DNA from: JBCAXA01 sp039183535
GTDB lineage: Bacteria; Pseudomonadota; Gammaproteobacteria; Steroidobacterales; Woeseiaceae
Assembly (NCBI GenBank): GCA_039183535.1
Contig: JBCDBO010000004.1
Location: 1-64,000 of the forward strand
DNA: 64,000 bases
Direction: 5' to 3'
The notes under the pieces were generated by a model. It saw nothing but the letters and a program-made list of their open reading frames with translations, did not search any database and was not told where the DNA came from. Positions 9,183 to 18,305 of the stretch are shown here, piece by piece. Positions within the stretch are counted from its first letter, which is position 1; every line of letters begins with the position of its first letter. A program made the position numbers and the translations under genes.

Positions 9183-11870
9183 CTACTGCGGTGCAGTGCC
9201 GACCACAGCGTATGGTGCCCATTGGCTTGGATGGTGCGCCAATCGATTCTCCGAATTTGCCAGGAGCTCTGCGATCGCAAGACGCAGAGCCTCCGCTTTG
9301 TTGACGTTTCGATCGCTCGCGTAGGCAGCCAGCACAGCCGGGATGATCGTCGCACTTGTGCTATCCAATAGCTCGAATGTCGACACCAATACGGCTTTGC
9401 TGCCGGCTTGCAAGAACGCAAGGGCCAGCCCGGTAAACACCTCCGCGCGAGGGTCGCCATCTGGGCTCCCGGTGTGGCAGCCGGCTAACACGACCCAGTC
9501 GTAAGGCAGTACGAGCTGAGCGATGTCACTGGCCGGCAGCAACATGTTGCTCGGGTGTTCATCGTCGCCACTCGGTGACAATACCAGTGCTGGCTCATCA
9601 AGGTTAGATTCTGCGTCCGCGAGAGCATGGGTTGATAGGACTAATACGTCCCCCGGCGCTTTTAGCGTCTGCAGCAATTGCTTGCGGTTGAACGTGGGTC
9701 CGATCAGTTGCGTGACGTTATCGATCGTATGCGAAATTCTACGTAATTCCGCAGCGGCACCGGGTAAGGCCGGTAACCGCGAGTAATCCGCGTTGACGGC
9801 GCCGCGGCGAGTCACCATTGCCACACGTGTCGGCGGATCCGCGGCAGCGGCGGCACTCATTTTAGCGGCGCAGTTACCACCGCTATATTCACCAACGCAC
9901 GGCGCGCCGGCTACGGTTACTTGCAGTCTATCGGCGCTGCCAACGTCGCTTGCACGATTCGATCGCGCAACGACGAATGCGCTAGCTTTCGGCGACATGA
10001 ACAACGCTTTCTGTTTTCCGAGCCACGGTAATGTCGCGAACGCCGGTACTTGATCGTCGTTCAGCGGTGTGCGATCGGTAAGTAGTGCGGGCAACGCTAT
10101 CGTTGAGGCAATGCCGGTCGCCGAGACGATCCAGTTCGGCTTATTGCCCAGTGCCTTTATCGCCGGTTCAAACAGTCGTGCATACAAGTCGTGCGCTACG
10201 ATCGGATCGAACGGCGATAACGGCTGGAATGTTGAGTTAATGGCAACAATACGGTTGTTGCAATCAAGATCGGTCATTACCGACAGTGAACGGCGGTGTT
10301 GACGCGCGAGGTCACAAAACTCGTCCCGCGCGAAGTCTGGCCGGTGCCAATGGATATCTCTCGACGTCACAGCGATAACAGTGACGTAACTGAATATCCC
10401 GGTGATGATGAAATACACCTCATCGTCATCTAGCGCTTGTTGCATTTCAGCAAGTGAAACTGAATCGGTATCCCACAAGCCAAGATACGTTCGAACATCC
10501 GTTGATGCGTCGTCGTGCAGATTGGTAAGTTGCTTAGCGACAGCTGCCCGTTCGATCCGTTTCTGCGCCAGCGCGTTTGCGTATCGCGTGCTCTCGGTCG
10601 CTAGCAATGCAACTTCGCTCGACAATTGGCGCCAGCGGTCACGGAGGTCTTGCTGCGTATCGAGGTAGCGACGGATGTCGTCGGAGCGTGTCGATGCGCC
10701 AATAGCCACTTGCTTCAATGCACTACCGATATCGCTTGTCGCGGTGTATTGCGCGTATTGAAAAGCAGCATCGAGCTGGTTCGCCGAGATCTCGTTGCCT
10801 GCTGCGGCGAGCTTACCTAGCGACTCGAAATACGCATTCGTCGCATAGAGTAAGTAGTAACGATCATCGTATGCTGCCGCTCTTGGTCCGAAAAAGGCAC
10901 GCAAATAGTGGGCTCGCGCGGCGGCAACAGCGCGCTCGCCGTAGATCAGTGCTTCCCCCGCCTTGTCGCTCCGCGTTAGGTAAACACTGAGAAGGCCCGC
11001 CAGTAACGCGTAGTCTCGGCCAACATCGAGTCCAGCCGTCTCAAGCTCGGTAACGGCTCGTCGTTCAAACGCTACCGCGTTTTCCTTGTCACCCATTTCC
11101 CAATAGGTACGTGCGCGTGTATCCCACGCGATAGCTCGATCCAACGGCTGCGATTCCGGGTCTCGCTCTATATGTTTTGCTGCTGCCTCAGCAAACGCTT
11201 CGGCCTTGCTCAAATCCTCATTATCCCAATCGTTTGCCACACCTCTGTTGCGATGGCATAGCGACAGCACTCGATTCACCAAGAACAACGTGTTGCTGGT
11301 GGCATTGGCAAAATCATCCTGCGGCGCTGCCAACAGCGGTGTTAGCAGCTCGATACAGTTGTCGTAGTCACTGTCGAACCGATAGGCGTGGCCACGCAGA
11401 ACCAAAGCGCCAAGATACTGCTCGGCGAATTGCGCAGAATTTTTTGTATCGTCGATGAGCGCTTCGACCATCGGTAACGCATCGTCAAGTTCGCGTTCCC
11501 AAAACGCCACGCTCGCAAGGCTCAACCGGGCGCTCAGTATGCCTGTTTGATAATTGCGCTGGGAAAACTCTGCCAGTGCAGATTCATCTAACAGGCGGCT
11601 GCCGTCGGCATCGTCGAGTGCTGCCAGTAGCTCGACGCCGGTGTTGTAGAGGGATAGTGCTTCGTCGTTAGCGAGCTGATCGATACGGTCGGACGAGAAT
11701 ACGCTCAGTACGAGCGCCGAAGCTTGCTGCCAATCACCGGCTGCTTTGTACCGTTCAATATTTGCCGTTAGCGAATCGCTATGTGTGTTGTCCGTTGTTT
11801 GTGCCGCTGCGAACTCGCCCCAAAAGAACCCGACTAATAGTGCACACAGCGTAACGGTCACACGGTTCAA
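9183..11870 (-). CDS. Exported TPR-CHAT domain protein (caspase-like protease fold)
   Basis: This is an 895-residue protein with a signal peptide (residues 1-23, ending FAAAQ). A long helical repeat region of TPR type follows (roughly 25-430, with repeated A/L/Y patterns), then a predicted coiled-coil stretch (about 380-450), and a C-terminal CHAT domain. The CHAT dyad is visible as His748 in LSTHALAD and Cys798 in VLAGCHTGS. Downstream LALAFLQAGSKAVLVSTFEL is the usual strand-helix after the cysteine. CHAT proteins are caspase/separase-like peptidases, often switched by their TPR part. Secretion means the target should be periplasmic or extracellular. The gene starts 9 bp after a small secreted-protein gene and is followed by a second thiol-enzyme gene. 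Confidence 0.9.
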   Translation of the reverse strand: MNRVTVTLCALLVGFFWGEFAAAQTTDNTHSDSLTANIERYKAAGDWQQASALVLSVFSSDRIDQLANDEALSLYNTGVELLAALDDADGSRLLDESALAEFSQRNYQTGILSARLSLASVAFWERELDDALPMVEALIDDTKNSAQFAEQYLGALVLRGHAYRFDSDYDNCIELLTPLLAAPQDDFANATSNTLFLVNRVLSLCHRNRGVANDWDNEDLSKAEAFAEAAAKHIERDPESQPLDRAIAWDTRARTYWEMGDKENAVAFERRAVTELETAGLDVGRDYALLAGLLSVYLTRSDKAGEALIYGERAVAAARAHYLRAFFGPRAAAYDDRYYLLYATNAYFESLGKLAAAGNEISANQLDAAFQYAQYTATSDIGSALKQVAIGASTRSDDIRRYLDTQQDLRDRWRQLSSEVALLATESTRYANALAQKRIERAAVAKQLTNLHDDASTDVRTYLGLWDTDSVSLAEMQQALDDDEVYFIITGIFSYVTVIAVTSRDIHWHRPDFARDEFCDLARQHRRSLSVMTDLDCNNRIVAINSTFQPLSPFDPIVAHDLYARLFEPAIKALGNKPNWIVSATGIASTIALPALLTDRTPLNDDQVPAFATLPWLGKQKALFMSPKASAFVVARSNRASDVGSADRLQVTVAGAPCVGEYSGGNCAAKMSAAAAADPPTRVAMVTRRGAVNADYSRLPALPGAAAELRRISHTIDNVTQLIGPTFNRKQLLQTLKAPGDVLVLSTHALADAESNLDEPALVLSPSGDDEHPSNMLLPASDIAQLVLPYDWVVLAGCHTGSPDGDPRAEVFTGLALAFLQAGSKAVLVSTFELLDSTSATIIPAVLAAYASDRNVNKAEALRLAIAELLANSENRLAHHPSQWAPYAVVGTAPQ

Positions 11871-11879
11871 CGCGGCTCC

Positions 11880-12551
11880 TCAGTTCGTGATGACGAGCAG
11901 TTCCACAGCGTCGTCGTTGTCGCTGGTCGCTGTTACGGTATATGGATCTGCTCGGCTCGAAAGAAAGCGGCACAGCTTATAGGCTTTGTCCGAGTTATCC
12001 ATGCAAACGGTTGAACCGTCCGCGTCGAAAACGCGAAGATCAAAATGCCCGTTTGGCGCGCCTTCCAGGTAGATAACGGCGGGAAATTCTGGCGTAAATG
12101 CCGCCTCAATGGTCAACGGTCGCGCTGCGCTAATCATTGTGTGTCGTACTAGCGGACCGTTCGTGTTGCCCCGGAATCGCCGCTCGGCAAACCGATTGAC
12201 GAGTGTGCTGAGCGCTTCATCGCCTGCTGCCCACGTCGCGGCTTGCTCGATCATGTCGCGTGGGGTCGGCAGTCCGCCATCGACGTCGCCCTTTGGCTGC
12301 CAGGTGCCGAGGGCTTCGGCGCGAAGTTCGGCCGCGATCGCTAGCATAGCGGCGTCCCGCCGAGCGAGCGCGCGCTGATACAGCCGGTGCGAGTCGGACA
12401 CTTGCTGCACGATGGCAGCGGTGACTGCGTCGTCAGGGCGGTGATCGGCATGGACCACCTGGCTCACAAGCAGCGTCAGTGTTGTACCAATCAGGCCAAG
12501 CCAATCGGTTTTGCGCAACGAGAGAGTCTGTTGCTTTTTGCGGGTGCCCAT
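11880..12551 (-). CDS. Secreted protein of unknown function, partner of the CHAT gene
   Basis: I do not recognise this 223-residue protein. It has an N-terminal hydrophobic signal (residues 17-36, ending VVHA). A helical, Ala/Arg-rich segment follows (about 40-135). The C-terminal half looks like a small beta-sandwich (about 145-223). It contains FPAVIYLEGAPNGHFDLRV, a Cys pair (CMDN...KLCRF) and a TVTATSDNDDAVELLVITN ending. This resembles pre-peptidase/pro-domain-like or jelly-roll modules found next to secreted peptidases. It is the first gene of the minus-strand operon, 9 bp before the CHAT gene, so it may be a chaperone, inhibitor, adaptor or substrate of that protease. This is inference from position only. 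Confidence 0.75.
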   Translation of the reverse strand: MGTRKKQQTLSLRKTDWLGLIGTTLTLLVSQVVHADHRPDDAVTAAIVQQVSDSHRLYQRALARRDAAMLAIAAELRAEALGTWQPKGDVDGGLPTPRDMIEQAATWAAGDEALSTLVNRFAERRFRGNTNGPLVRHTMISAARPLTIEAAFTPEFPAVIYLEGAPNGHFDLRVFDADGSTVCMDNSDKAYKLCRFLSSRADPYTVTATSDNDDAVELLVITN

Positions 12552-12622
12552 CGTTGGCCCCTGTATCGCGTTCTTTGTTCTAGTATAGCGTCGAAGCGCT
12601 TACGACATGTGTGCCCTAGAAA
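12552..12622. promoter_or_regulatory. Divergent promoter region between the CHAT operon and the response regulator
   Basis: Only 71 bp separate the two divergent starts, so promoters for the minus-strand secreted-protein/CHAT/phytochelatin-synthase operon and the plus-strand two-component system must share this stretch. A possible -10-like sequence (TAGTATAG) is seen near 12580 on the plus strand. No clear repeat that would serve as an OmpR-family site is obvious by eye. Confidence 0.4.
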
Positions 12623-13321
12623 TTGAGCAACGTCATCAACGTTCTCGTCCTAGACGATGAGCCCGAGTGGGCCACTTGTGTGCAGGAAGTTACCGATTCG
12701 CTGCACTGGGACAGCGTATGCGCGCGTTCCGTAGGTGAAGCTCGGACCGTTTTGCTGCAGCAGCAATTCGACATTGCTGTTATCGATCGAGTTTTGGGCG
12801 ATTCCGATGATGGACTGCGATTACTCGACGATATACGCCAGTACGAGCTGACGCTGATGACGCTGGTTGTTAGCCAACTGTCGACACCGGGTGAGCGCGT
12901 ACTCGGCCTTGAGACCGGCGCCGACGACTATTTGGTTAAGCCGTTCGATCGCGCGGAACTGCGCGCGCGCTTAATTGCTCTCGCACGTCGAGCCGGTAAA
13001 TACACCGCTTATCCAACGGTGCTGTTGGCAGGAGCGCTGGAAATCCGCCGCGCCGCGCGTACCGTCACGTGGCAAGCGCAGTCAGTTCGGCTCTCGCAGA
13101 AACAGTTCGACCTTTTGTGGGCGTTGGCCAGCCGGCGCGATGAGGTCGTCACAAAGGACACGTTGTGGCAAGAAGTGTGGCCTGAGTTTGTGCGCTTAGA
13201 GCCACAGATCAACACGATCGAAGTCGCGGTAGCGCGTCTTCGTCGCGAGCTAAAGACTGTTTCTGGTAAGAATTGCATTCGCAGTGTTCGCCGCGCAGGT
13301 TACCGCTTTGAAATGGCATAA
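12623..13321 (+). CDS. OmpR/PhoB-family response regulator
   Basis: This 232-residue protein has a receiver domain (residues 4-118) and a winged-helix trans_reg_C DNA-binding domain (about 133-230). The receiver is complete: the acidic pair Asp11-Asp12, phosphoacceptor Asp55 in AVIDRVLGDSDDGL, Ser84 in the switch position, and Lys106 in YLVKPFD. The effector half has LTYP-like VRLSQKQFDLLWALASR, the recognition-helix region and the C-terminal hairpin CIRSVRRAGYRFEM. TTG 12623 is the only sensible start. It overlaps the histidine kinase gene by 14 bp, giving a classical regulator-kinase pair. Being divergent from the CHAT operon across 71 bp, that operon is its likeliest target. Confidence 0.95.
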   Translation: MSNVINVLVLDDEPEWATCVQEVTDSLHWDSVCARSVGEARTVLLQQQFDIAVIDRVLGDSDDGLRLLDDIRQYELTLMTLVVSQLSTPGERVLGLETGADDYLVKPFDRAELRARLIALARRAGKYTAYPTVLLAGALEIRRAARTVTWQAQSVRLSQKQFDLLWALASRRDEVVTKDTLWQEVWPEFVRLEPQINTIEVAVARLRRELKTVSGKNCIRSVRRAGYRFEMA

Positions 13322-14666
13322 GGTAGTTCTGCCGCGATTGGTGTTAAAGCTCGCACTGCCGCAGATTTTCGCGGTTGCTGTGTTCATTGTCGTTAGCGCG
13401 CTGGTCTCTTGGTGGCTTATTTCAAATCACTACGACGAGCAGCTGCGGCGTGAAATCGTTGCCGACTTCGTGTTGTTAAAGCAGCGAGCCGAGCGGCTCA
13501 AGGTCGTCGCAATCGTCGATGCAATCGACTACCGACTGCTGCAGTCTTTAGCCAATGAGATTGATAGCGTGTACTCGCTGGCCGATGCCGATGGGACTGT
13601 TATCACCGGCAACCTCGATGCTTGGCCGCCAGCAGCATTGACGGCAGAACGCGGCGAATTTTTGCAATTGGAGGGTATCGTCGCTGAGCAGAGTGAAGCG
13701 TTCATCGCTCGAGTAGAGCCGTTTGACGGCGGCTTCCAGTTGCTGGTCGGCCGAACGCTGCGACGTTCTCGCCAGTTTAGCCGTTCTGTGGCAGGCGTTA
13801 TCGCTGTATCGGGGGCGCTTTTGTTCGCAGCTCTGGTCGCCACCGTTATTGCGAGCGGGATAAACGTCAATCAGCGATTCCGCCGTATTGGCATAACCAT
13901 CGATGCGGCACGCAGCGGTGAGCGTACCGCGCGTGCCGAAATAGAGGGCGACGACGAGATCACCGACCTCGCTGACCAGGTCAACGAGATGCTGGATACG
14001 TTAAATCGCCAGCTACACCATTTGCGAGAAATTTCGCGCGTTATCGCCCATGAGTTCCGCTCGCCATTGTCGACGCAAATCCGTCGTCTTGAGCGGGCAT
14101 TAGAAACGCAGCAAAGCGCGCACATTGAGGCTGCGCTTTCGCAGTCCGAAGCGTTACTCAGTCTCTGCCAGGGCTTACTCGAAATTTCGGAACATGAAAC
14201 GGCGTACTTTGATCCGGCCGATTCGATTGCGCTTACTGAGATCTTGGCAGACCAACAGGAGCTTTTCGGTGATCGCTTCGCAGAAAAAGGCATCACGCTC
14301 GAGACGTTGCCAGCAAACGCGAACGTGCAAGGCGATCGTTGGCTGCTCACACGCATGGTGGCTAACCTCGTCGAGAACGCGCTGATCGCATCGCCGCCAG
14401 GCAGTACCGTAACGATTTCTGTTGCAACCACGGAATCGTCTCGGGTTGTGTTATCCATTCGAGATAGCGGTAGCGGCGTATCTTCTCAGACGATCGACGA
14501 GTTAATCGCTGCGGCGGCAGTGCCTGCGGATAGCAACGACAGCCACGGCATTGGTCTTCGAATGGTCCGCGCTATTGCCGTCCGTCATGGCGTGCGCATT
14601 ACGTTTAAAGATCAGCAGCCCGGCACCGACGTACGACTAGCCTTCCCGGTTCCCGCCGAACGCTAA
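13308..14666 (+). CDS. Sensor histidine kinase (HAMP, HisKA, HATPase)
   Basis: From TTG 13308 this is a 452-residue inner-membrane kinase; an in-frame GTG at 13284 would add eight residues. Two transmembrane helices (about 18-38 and 160-183) flank a periplasmic sensor of roughly 120 residues. A HAMP linker follows, then the H box ISRVIAHEFRSPLS (His248), the N box LVENALIASPPG, the G1 box DSGSGVS and the G2 stretch HGIGLRMVRAIA. The sensor domain shows no recognisable fold by eye. It overlaps the regulator gene and should phosphorylate that protein. A periplasmic cue is expected, which fits the exported products of the divergent operon. Confidence 0.94.
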   Translation: MKWHKVVLPRLVLKLALPQIFAVAVFIVVSALVSWWLISNHYDEQLRREIVADFVLLKQRAERLKVVAIVDAIDYRLLQSLANEIDSVYSLADADGTVITGNLDAWPPAALTAERGEFLQLEGIVAEQSEAFIARVEPFDGGFQLLVGRTLRRSRQFSRSVAGVIAVSGALLFAALVATVIASGINVNQRFRRIGITIDAARSGERTARAEIEGDDEITDLADQVNEMLDTLNRQLHHLREISRVIAHEFRSPLSTQIRRLERALETQQSAHIEAALSQSEALLSLCQGLLEISEHETAYFDPADSIALTEILADQQELFGDRFAEKGITLETLPANANVQGDRWLLTRMVANLVENALIASPPGSTVTISVATTESSRVVLSIRDSGSGVSSQTIDELIAAAAVPADSNDSHGIGLRMVRAIAVRHGVRITFKDQQPGTDVRLAFPVPAER

Positions 14667-14833
14667 CGACGCAGCCGGCCATTGTCGGCAGGTGCGTTCG
14701 TTCAACACGAATCGTATCGGTGTGGTGTCAGCGCCGAAACTGACAATTTCGGTCAGGAATCGGAAATCCGTTGACCCTTTCGCGACGCACTAGGTTTACT
14801 GCTGGTCAAGCAAAATTCTACCGGGGTAAACCA

Positions 14834-15169
14834 ATGCGTCAGACCAATGTTAAACCACTGCTATACGGCTTTGCGATCGCTACCGTTCTGCTGCTAGGCG
14901 CCTGTGGTCGCTCCGACGGCGAACAAATGGTCTTCGATAACTGCATGGATACGTTATCGGATAAAAAATTGTGTGGATGCACAGCCGACGCTTTCGGTGA
15001 ATACCTCGAATCGGACGATTTTGAGTGGTTGTCTGAGATGAGCGAAGGCGGTGATCTCGCGTTTGGTACCGCGATGCTCGACAACGCCTTCGGTGATGCC
15101 GATCCGCAGTTCATGGCTCGCATGCAACGCTTACAGGTTGCCGGTAAGAAAGCCGAAAAGTGTCTGTGA
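14834..15169 (+). CDS. Small cysteine-containing lipoprotein, unknown function
   Basis: This is a 111-residue predicted lipoprotein: ATG 14834 gives a short basic start, a hydrophobic stretch and the lipobox LLGAC with Cys24. The mature part is acidic and holds four further cysteines (NCMDTLSDKKLCGC and the C-terminal KCL), which could form disulfides in the periplasm. An earlier in-frame start at 14771 would add 21 residues that spoil the signal. I recognise no domain. It lies 167 bp after the kinase gene and 59 bp before a two-helix membrane protein, so a loose gene group with those is possible. Confidence 0.75.
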   Translation: MRQTNVKPLLYGFAIATVLLLGACGRSDGEQMVFDNCMDTLSDKKLCGCTADAFGEYLESDDFEWLSEMSEGGDLAFGTAMLDNAFGDADPQFMARMQRLQVAGKKAEKCL

Positions 15170-15228
15170 CAAGTCGACTACTGCGATAACCAAACACCCG
15201 ACCTATCAAGACAAAGTAAGAGCGCGCT

Positions 15229-15771
15229 ATGGCAAGCGATTGGATCACTGAAGAAGATGTAGACGGCGCTAGACGCTTCACCGTTAAGCAAGACGTTTTT
15301 GTTCATGTGAAAACGCTGCTGTGGTTCGTTGGCATATTCATTGGGCTTGTTGTCGTCATCGCCTTATTGCCGGACAGTAACTCGGCCGGTGTTGCCACAA
15401 TAATTATTGCGCTTTTCCTGTTGGTCATCGTCATCGCGGCCTTCAAGACGCTGATCAAAGTGATTATGTATGGACTGTTCGTCGGCAAAGCGACCGTGTC
15501 GTTTAGTGTTTCGGAAGCTGGGCTAACCATCCATCGAGCGGCCGGGCGCAGCCGCAAGCACGATGGCAAAACGATGCGTCTCGACAGCATCGATGGCCCA
15601 TCGGCCTCATTCGCCTCCGCGGCGGCCGCAGCTGAGGCGTTTGTCTATGTCAACCACACGGGCGAGCGAATCATCTTGGCAACGATGCTCACAAATGACA
15701 AAGCATCGTATCTGCATCAGAAACTCTGCGCGGCGATGGGCCGTGAAGTGGTTCACAACGCAACTGTCTAA
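15229..15771 (+). CDS. Two-helix inner-membrane protein, unknown function
   Basis: This 180-residue protein has two adjacent hydrophobic helices (about residues 28-46 and 53-75) near the N-terminus. An approximately 100-residue soluble domain follows, with TVSFSVSEAGLTIHRAAGR and an alanine-rich run (SFASAAAAAEAFVYVNHTGE). It ends with a helix including YLHQKLCAAMG. The layout is that of a membrane-tethered sensory or bPH-like small domain, but no family is recognised. Start ATG 15229 is preceded by a purine-rich AAGAGCG stretch. It sits between two lipoprotein genes on the same strand. Confidence 0.75.
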   Translation: MASDWITEEDVDGARRFTVKQDVFVHVKTLLWFVGIFIGLVVVIALLPDSNSAGVATIIIALFLLVIVIAAFKTLIKVIMYGLFVGKATVSFSVSEAGLTIHRAAGRSRKHDGKTMRLDSIDGPSASFASAAAAAEAFVYVNHTGERIILATMLTNDKASYLHQKLCAAMGREVVHNATV

Positions 15772-15806
15772 GTCTGCTGTTAGCCATCGGTCGTGAGAGA
15801 AAAACA

Positions 15807-17849
15807 ATGAATAGATATGTACTTTTTCTACTATGCAGTCTCGCGCTGGCTGGCTGTGGCGGGGACCCGATCGCTAATTCGATCGATGCTGTTGAAAAAA
15901 TCGCCAAGCGCTGGCAGGCGGCCAAGGAAATAGACGCACCCGACAAACGTCTCGCCGAGTATCGCGACATCCTCGTCGATCTCAAGAAAGTGCCCGAGCG
16001 CTATCCGGAAACGCCGACTGGACAGAGATTGGCCACCGGTGGTGACGTGGGTAGTGTTTCGATCAAGCGTTTCGAGGCACGGACAGAGCGACTGGCTGAG
16101 CGAGCTACTTGTTACGCGGAGCCGAGCGCAGACTGTCTCATCCCGTTCACGTCGGATTTATTCGACAAGAAAGACCAGCGCCGCGAACAATCGGCACGTG
16201 ACCTGATATGCAGCCAGGGGCTGGAAGCGGCTCTAGCTGCAATGGAAAGTAAGCGCATCAATCGACGCCTTTACGCAGACGAGTTGATACAGCTCGGTTT
16301 TGCGGCGGCGAGGTGCGGGCAACCGTCACGGGTTAATGCAACGATTGCGGCGTACATCGACGCTGAGCCGCTGACGATGGCGGAGCGCGCTTTAAAAATC
16401 ACACAAGTCGTGGCGACGGTAGATCTTAAGCCCGGTTGGCCGCCCGCTATCGACGAGCTCGAACGTCTACTGGCCGTTGCCGGTATCGATGCGAATACGA
16501 AAGCAACGGTCGCGCTAACGCTCCTTAACGCGCACAGCCAACTGAATCAGCCGGAGGAGGCCATCGCGAAACTTAAGTTTGTTTCTGATGAGCTCGGTTT
16601 TACGGTAAGTAACGCCAATGAGACAGCAGCACGTCTCATTGGCGCTGGTGCTGTCACTGAGGGCCTGTCGCTGGCAAGAGGCGCGGTCAGCCAGTCACGG
16701 TTCGCTGATCAGAGCGCATTATCCAGCGTTTGGACAGCGACTAAGTATCTCGTTGCCAACCTGGGCATCGAAACCAACGGGACCTTATCCGTTGCGAGTG
16801 TCGTTCGTAACGACAACTTGGCGGAGCTGTTGGCTAAGCCTGAGCAATCGGCGGCGGCCGCAACTTCTGTGACCATCACGAAAATCACTCGTGTACTTGA
16901 TGAATTTGATCCGTCGCTCTGGAGCAAAGACGGTCTTCGTAAAACCCAAGCGAGCGATGCATACGCCCGAATCGGTTTGCTACATCGAAAGCTCGGTAAT
17001 GCTGACGCTGCCGCCTCCGCCTTCGACAAAGCCGACAATATTGTCGCTACTGCCGGCCAACGTGGAACGCCTAGTCTGTACCGATTCCTCGTAGCGATGG
17101 CGGATAAGGACATCGACACGATGCGATCAATAGCGCTCGCTATCGACGGTTACAACAACCCGTATATTGACCCGTACATTCGTGCGGCTGTCGCCGCAAA
17201 TGACATCGAACAAGCTATTGAGACGATGGCGGCTGCGTCCCCGCAGGATGCCGGCGCGCGATTCTACCGAACGCTTGTGCAGGCCATGATCGAGTCAGAC
17301 AAGTTGGAAAGGTTAGAGGAGGTTATCGACGCTGCACCGCAGGATCAGCGATCCAAGGCGCAACACGCATCAAACGCTATTCAGGCGTTATCCAAGGCGG
17401 GTATGCCGGCGCGAATTGAATCTCTCGCTGCGCGGTACCAGCCAAACCGGAACGCACGCGAGCAAGAGATTCTGACTGAGGCATTGATTCAGGCTCACGC
17501 CAATGCCGGCAACGACAGCGAAGCAAAGGCACTCATCGATACGATGTTCACAGCCGGTTTTGCAGCCGATGCCAGCGCATCGCAGTTTGATCGCCAGAAA
17601 TTCATGGCCCAAAACGCGGCAACACAAGCGTTCCGTGTCGGTTTGTTCGACTATGGCCTGGCGCTTTATCGTCAAGCGGAGCGCCGAAATGCAATGCCGC
17701 TCACCACCGCCGTCGCACTCGGCAGCCCAAGCGCTGCACAACTAACGCAAATCTTGATGGTGGCCCACGACTACACGTCCCCAGCCGACGAGGAGGCCGT
17801 CGTTGGGTCGGTCGTTAGCTACCTTCGAGAACAGTCTCCCGCTAAGTGA
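15807..17849 (+). CDS. Large helical-repeat (TPR-like) lipoprotein
   Basis: This 680-residue predicted lipoprotein has signal MNRYVLFLLCSLALAGC with Cys17. The mature part is almost wholly alpha-helical, with repeated 30-40 residue helical hairpins rich in Ala, Leu and Asp. The clearest TPR-like unit is YARIGLLHRKLGNADAAASAFDKA near residue 395. It is probably a periplasmic scaffold attached to the outer or inner membrane. No catalytic motif is seen. ATG 15807 follows a good AGAGAAAAAC purine tract. The gene lies 35 bp after the two-helix membrane protein, which suggests co-expression. The function is unknown. Confidence 0.8.
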   Translation: MNRYVLFLLCSLALAGCGGDPIANSIDAVEKIAKRWQAAKEIDAPDKRLAEYRDILVDLKKVPERYPETPTGQRLATGGDVGSVSIKRFEARTERLAERATCYAEPSADCLIPFTSDLFDKKDQRREQSARDLICSQGLEAALAAMESKRINRRLYADELIQLGFAAARCGQPSRVNATIAAYIDAEPLTMAERALKITQVVATVDLKPGWPPAIDELERLLAVAGIDANTKATVALTLLNAHSQLNQPEEAIAKLKFVSDELGFTVSNANETAARLIGAGAVTEGLSLARGAVSQSRFADQSALSSVWTATKYLVANLGIETNGTLSVASVVRNDNLAELLAKPEQSAAAATSVTITKITRVLDEFDPSLWSKDGLRKTQASDAYARIGLLHRKLGNADAAASAFDKADNIVATAGQRGTPSLYRFLVAMADKDIDTMRSIALAIDGYNNPYIDPYIRAAVAANDIEQAIETMAAASPQDAGARFYRTLVQAMIESDKLERLEEVIDAAPQDQRSKAQHASNAIQALSKAGMPARIESLAARYQPNRNAREQEILTEALIQAHANAGNDSEAKALIDTMFTAGFAADASASQFDRQKFMAQNAATQAFRVGLFDYGLALYRQAERRNAMPLTTAVALGSPSAAQLTQILMVAHDYTSPADEEAVVGSVVSYLREQSPAK

Positions 17850-18305
17850 TCTGACCTGTGTTGATGCGCCCAACAGAGTCGCCGTCGGTTGATTGTCACC
17901 ACTAGTATTTTTAGCGAACAACGATGCTGCAAGCACACTTGCCGAGACTGCCAAACGGGTGTGCGCGGCCCAGGTAGATGTCTCAGATCGACTCGTGACA
18001 TGGCTTAGTAGCGGGCAAAGCTTACGCTCGATTTCGTTAGTTGGCGGGGCTGACAGCGTAAGAAGTCGTGGTGTAGCGTCAGCATTACAAAGCCACACAT
18101 TGCCCCACGGTAACACTAGTATTTTGTTGGCCGTCGAGAACACTAGCTTGGACTCAGACGGCGCCGGAAAAGACAGCTACGGTCGGTAGCGTTGGCGTCT
18201 TGCGCTATAAATTCACGGGTGCTAACAATCCGTCGCAAGTCATTGGCAGATCAAGCACTGAGTCTGCTCCAACGAACGCGTTGAAGTTGCGGGTAGACTT
18301 AACCG
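17850..18305. other. Intergenic stretch with no convincing gene
   Basis: About 456 bp without a gene I would defend. A plus-strand open frame (17893-18189) contains SLRSISLVGGADSVRSRGVA, faintly like a cell-surface repeat. It lacks a ribosome-binding site and natural composition, so it could be a decayed remnant. A 12-bp direct repeat is present (listed separately). No terminator with a clear U-tract is visible after the upstream gene. Confidence 0.5.
17900..18125. repeat. 12-bp direct repeat pair CACTAGTATTTT
   Basis: The sequence CACTAGTATTTT occurs at 17900-17911 and again at 18114-18125, in the same orientation, 214 bp apart. The two copies lie in different reading frames, so a coding repeat is unlikely. 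The motif is AT-rich against a GC-rich background and falls in the gene-free stretch before a putative barrel gene. It could be a regulator site or the scar of a past insertion. Confidence 0.5.
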
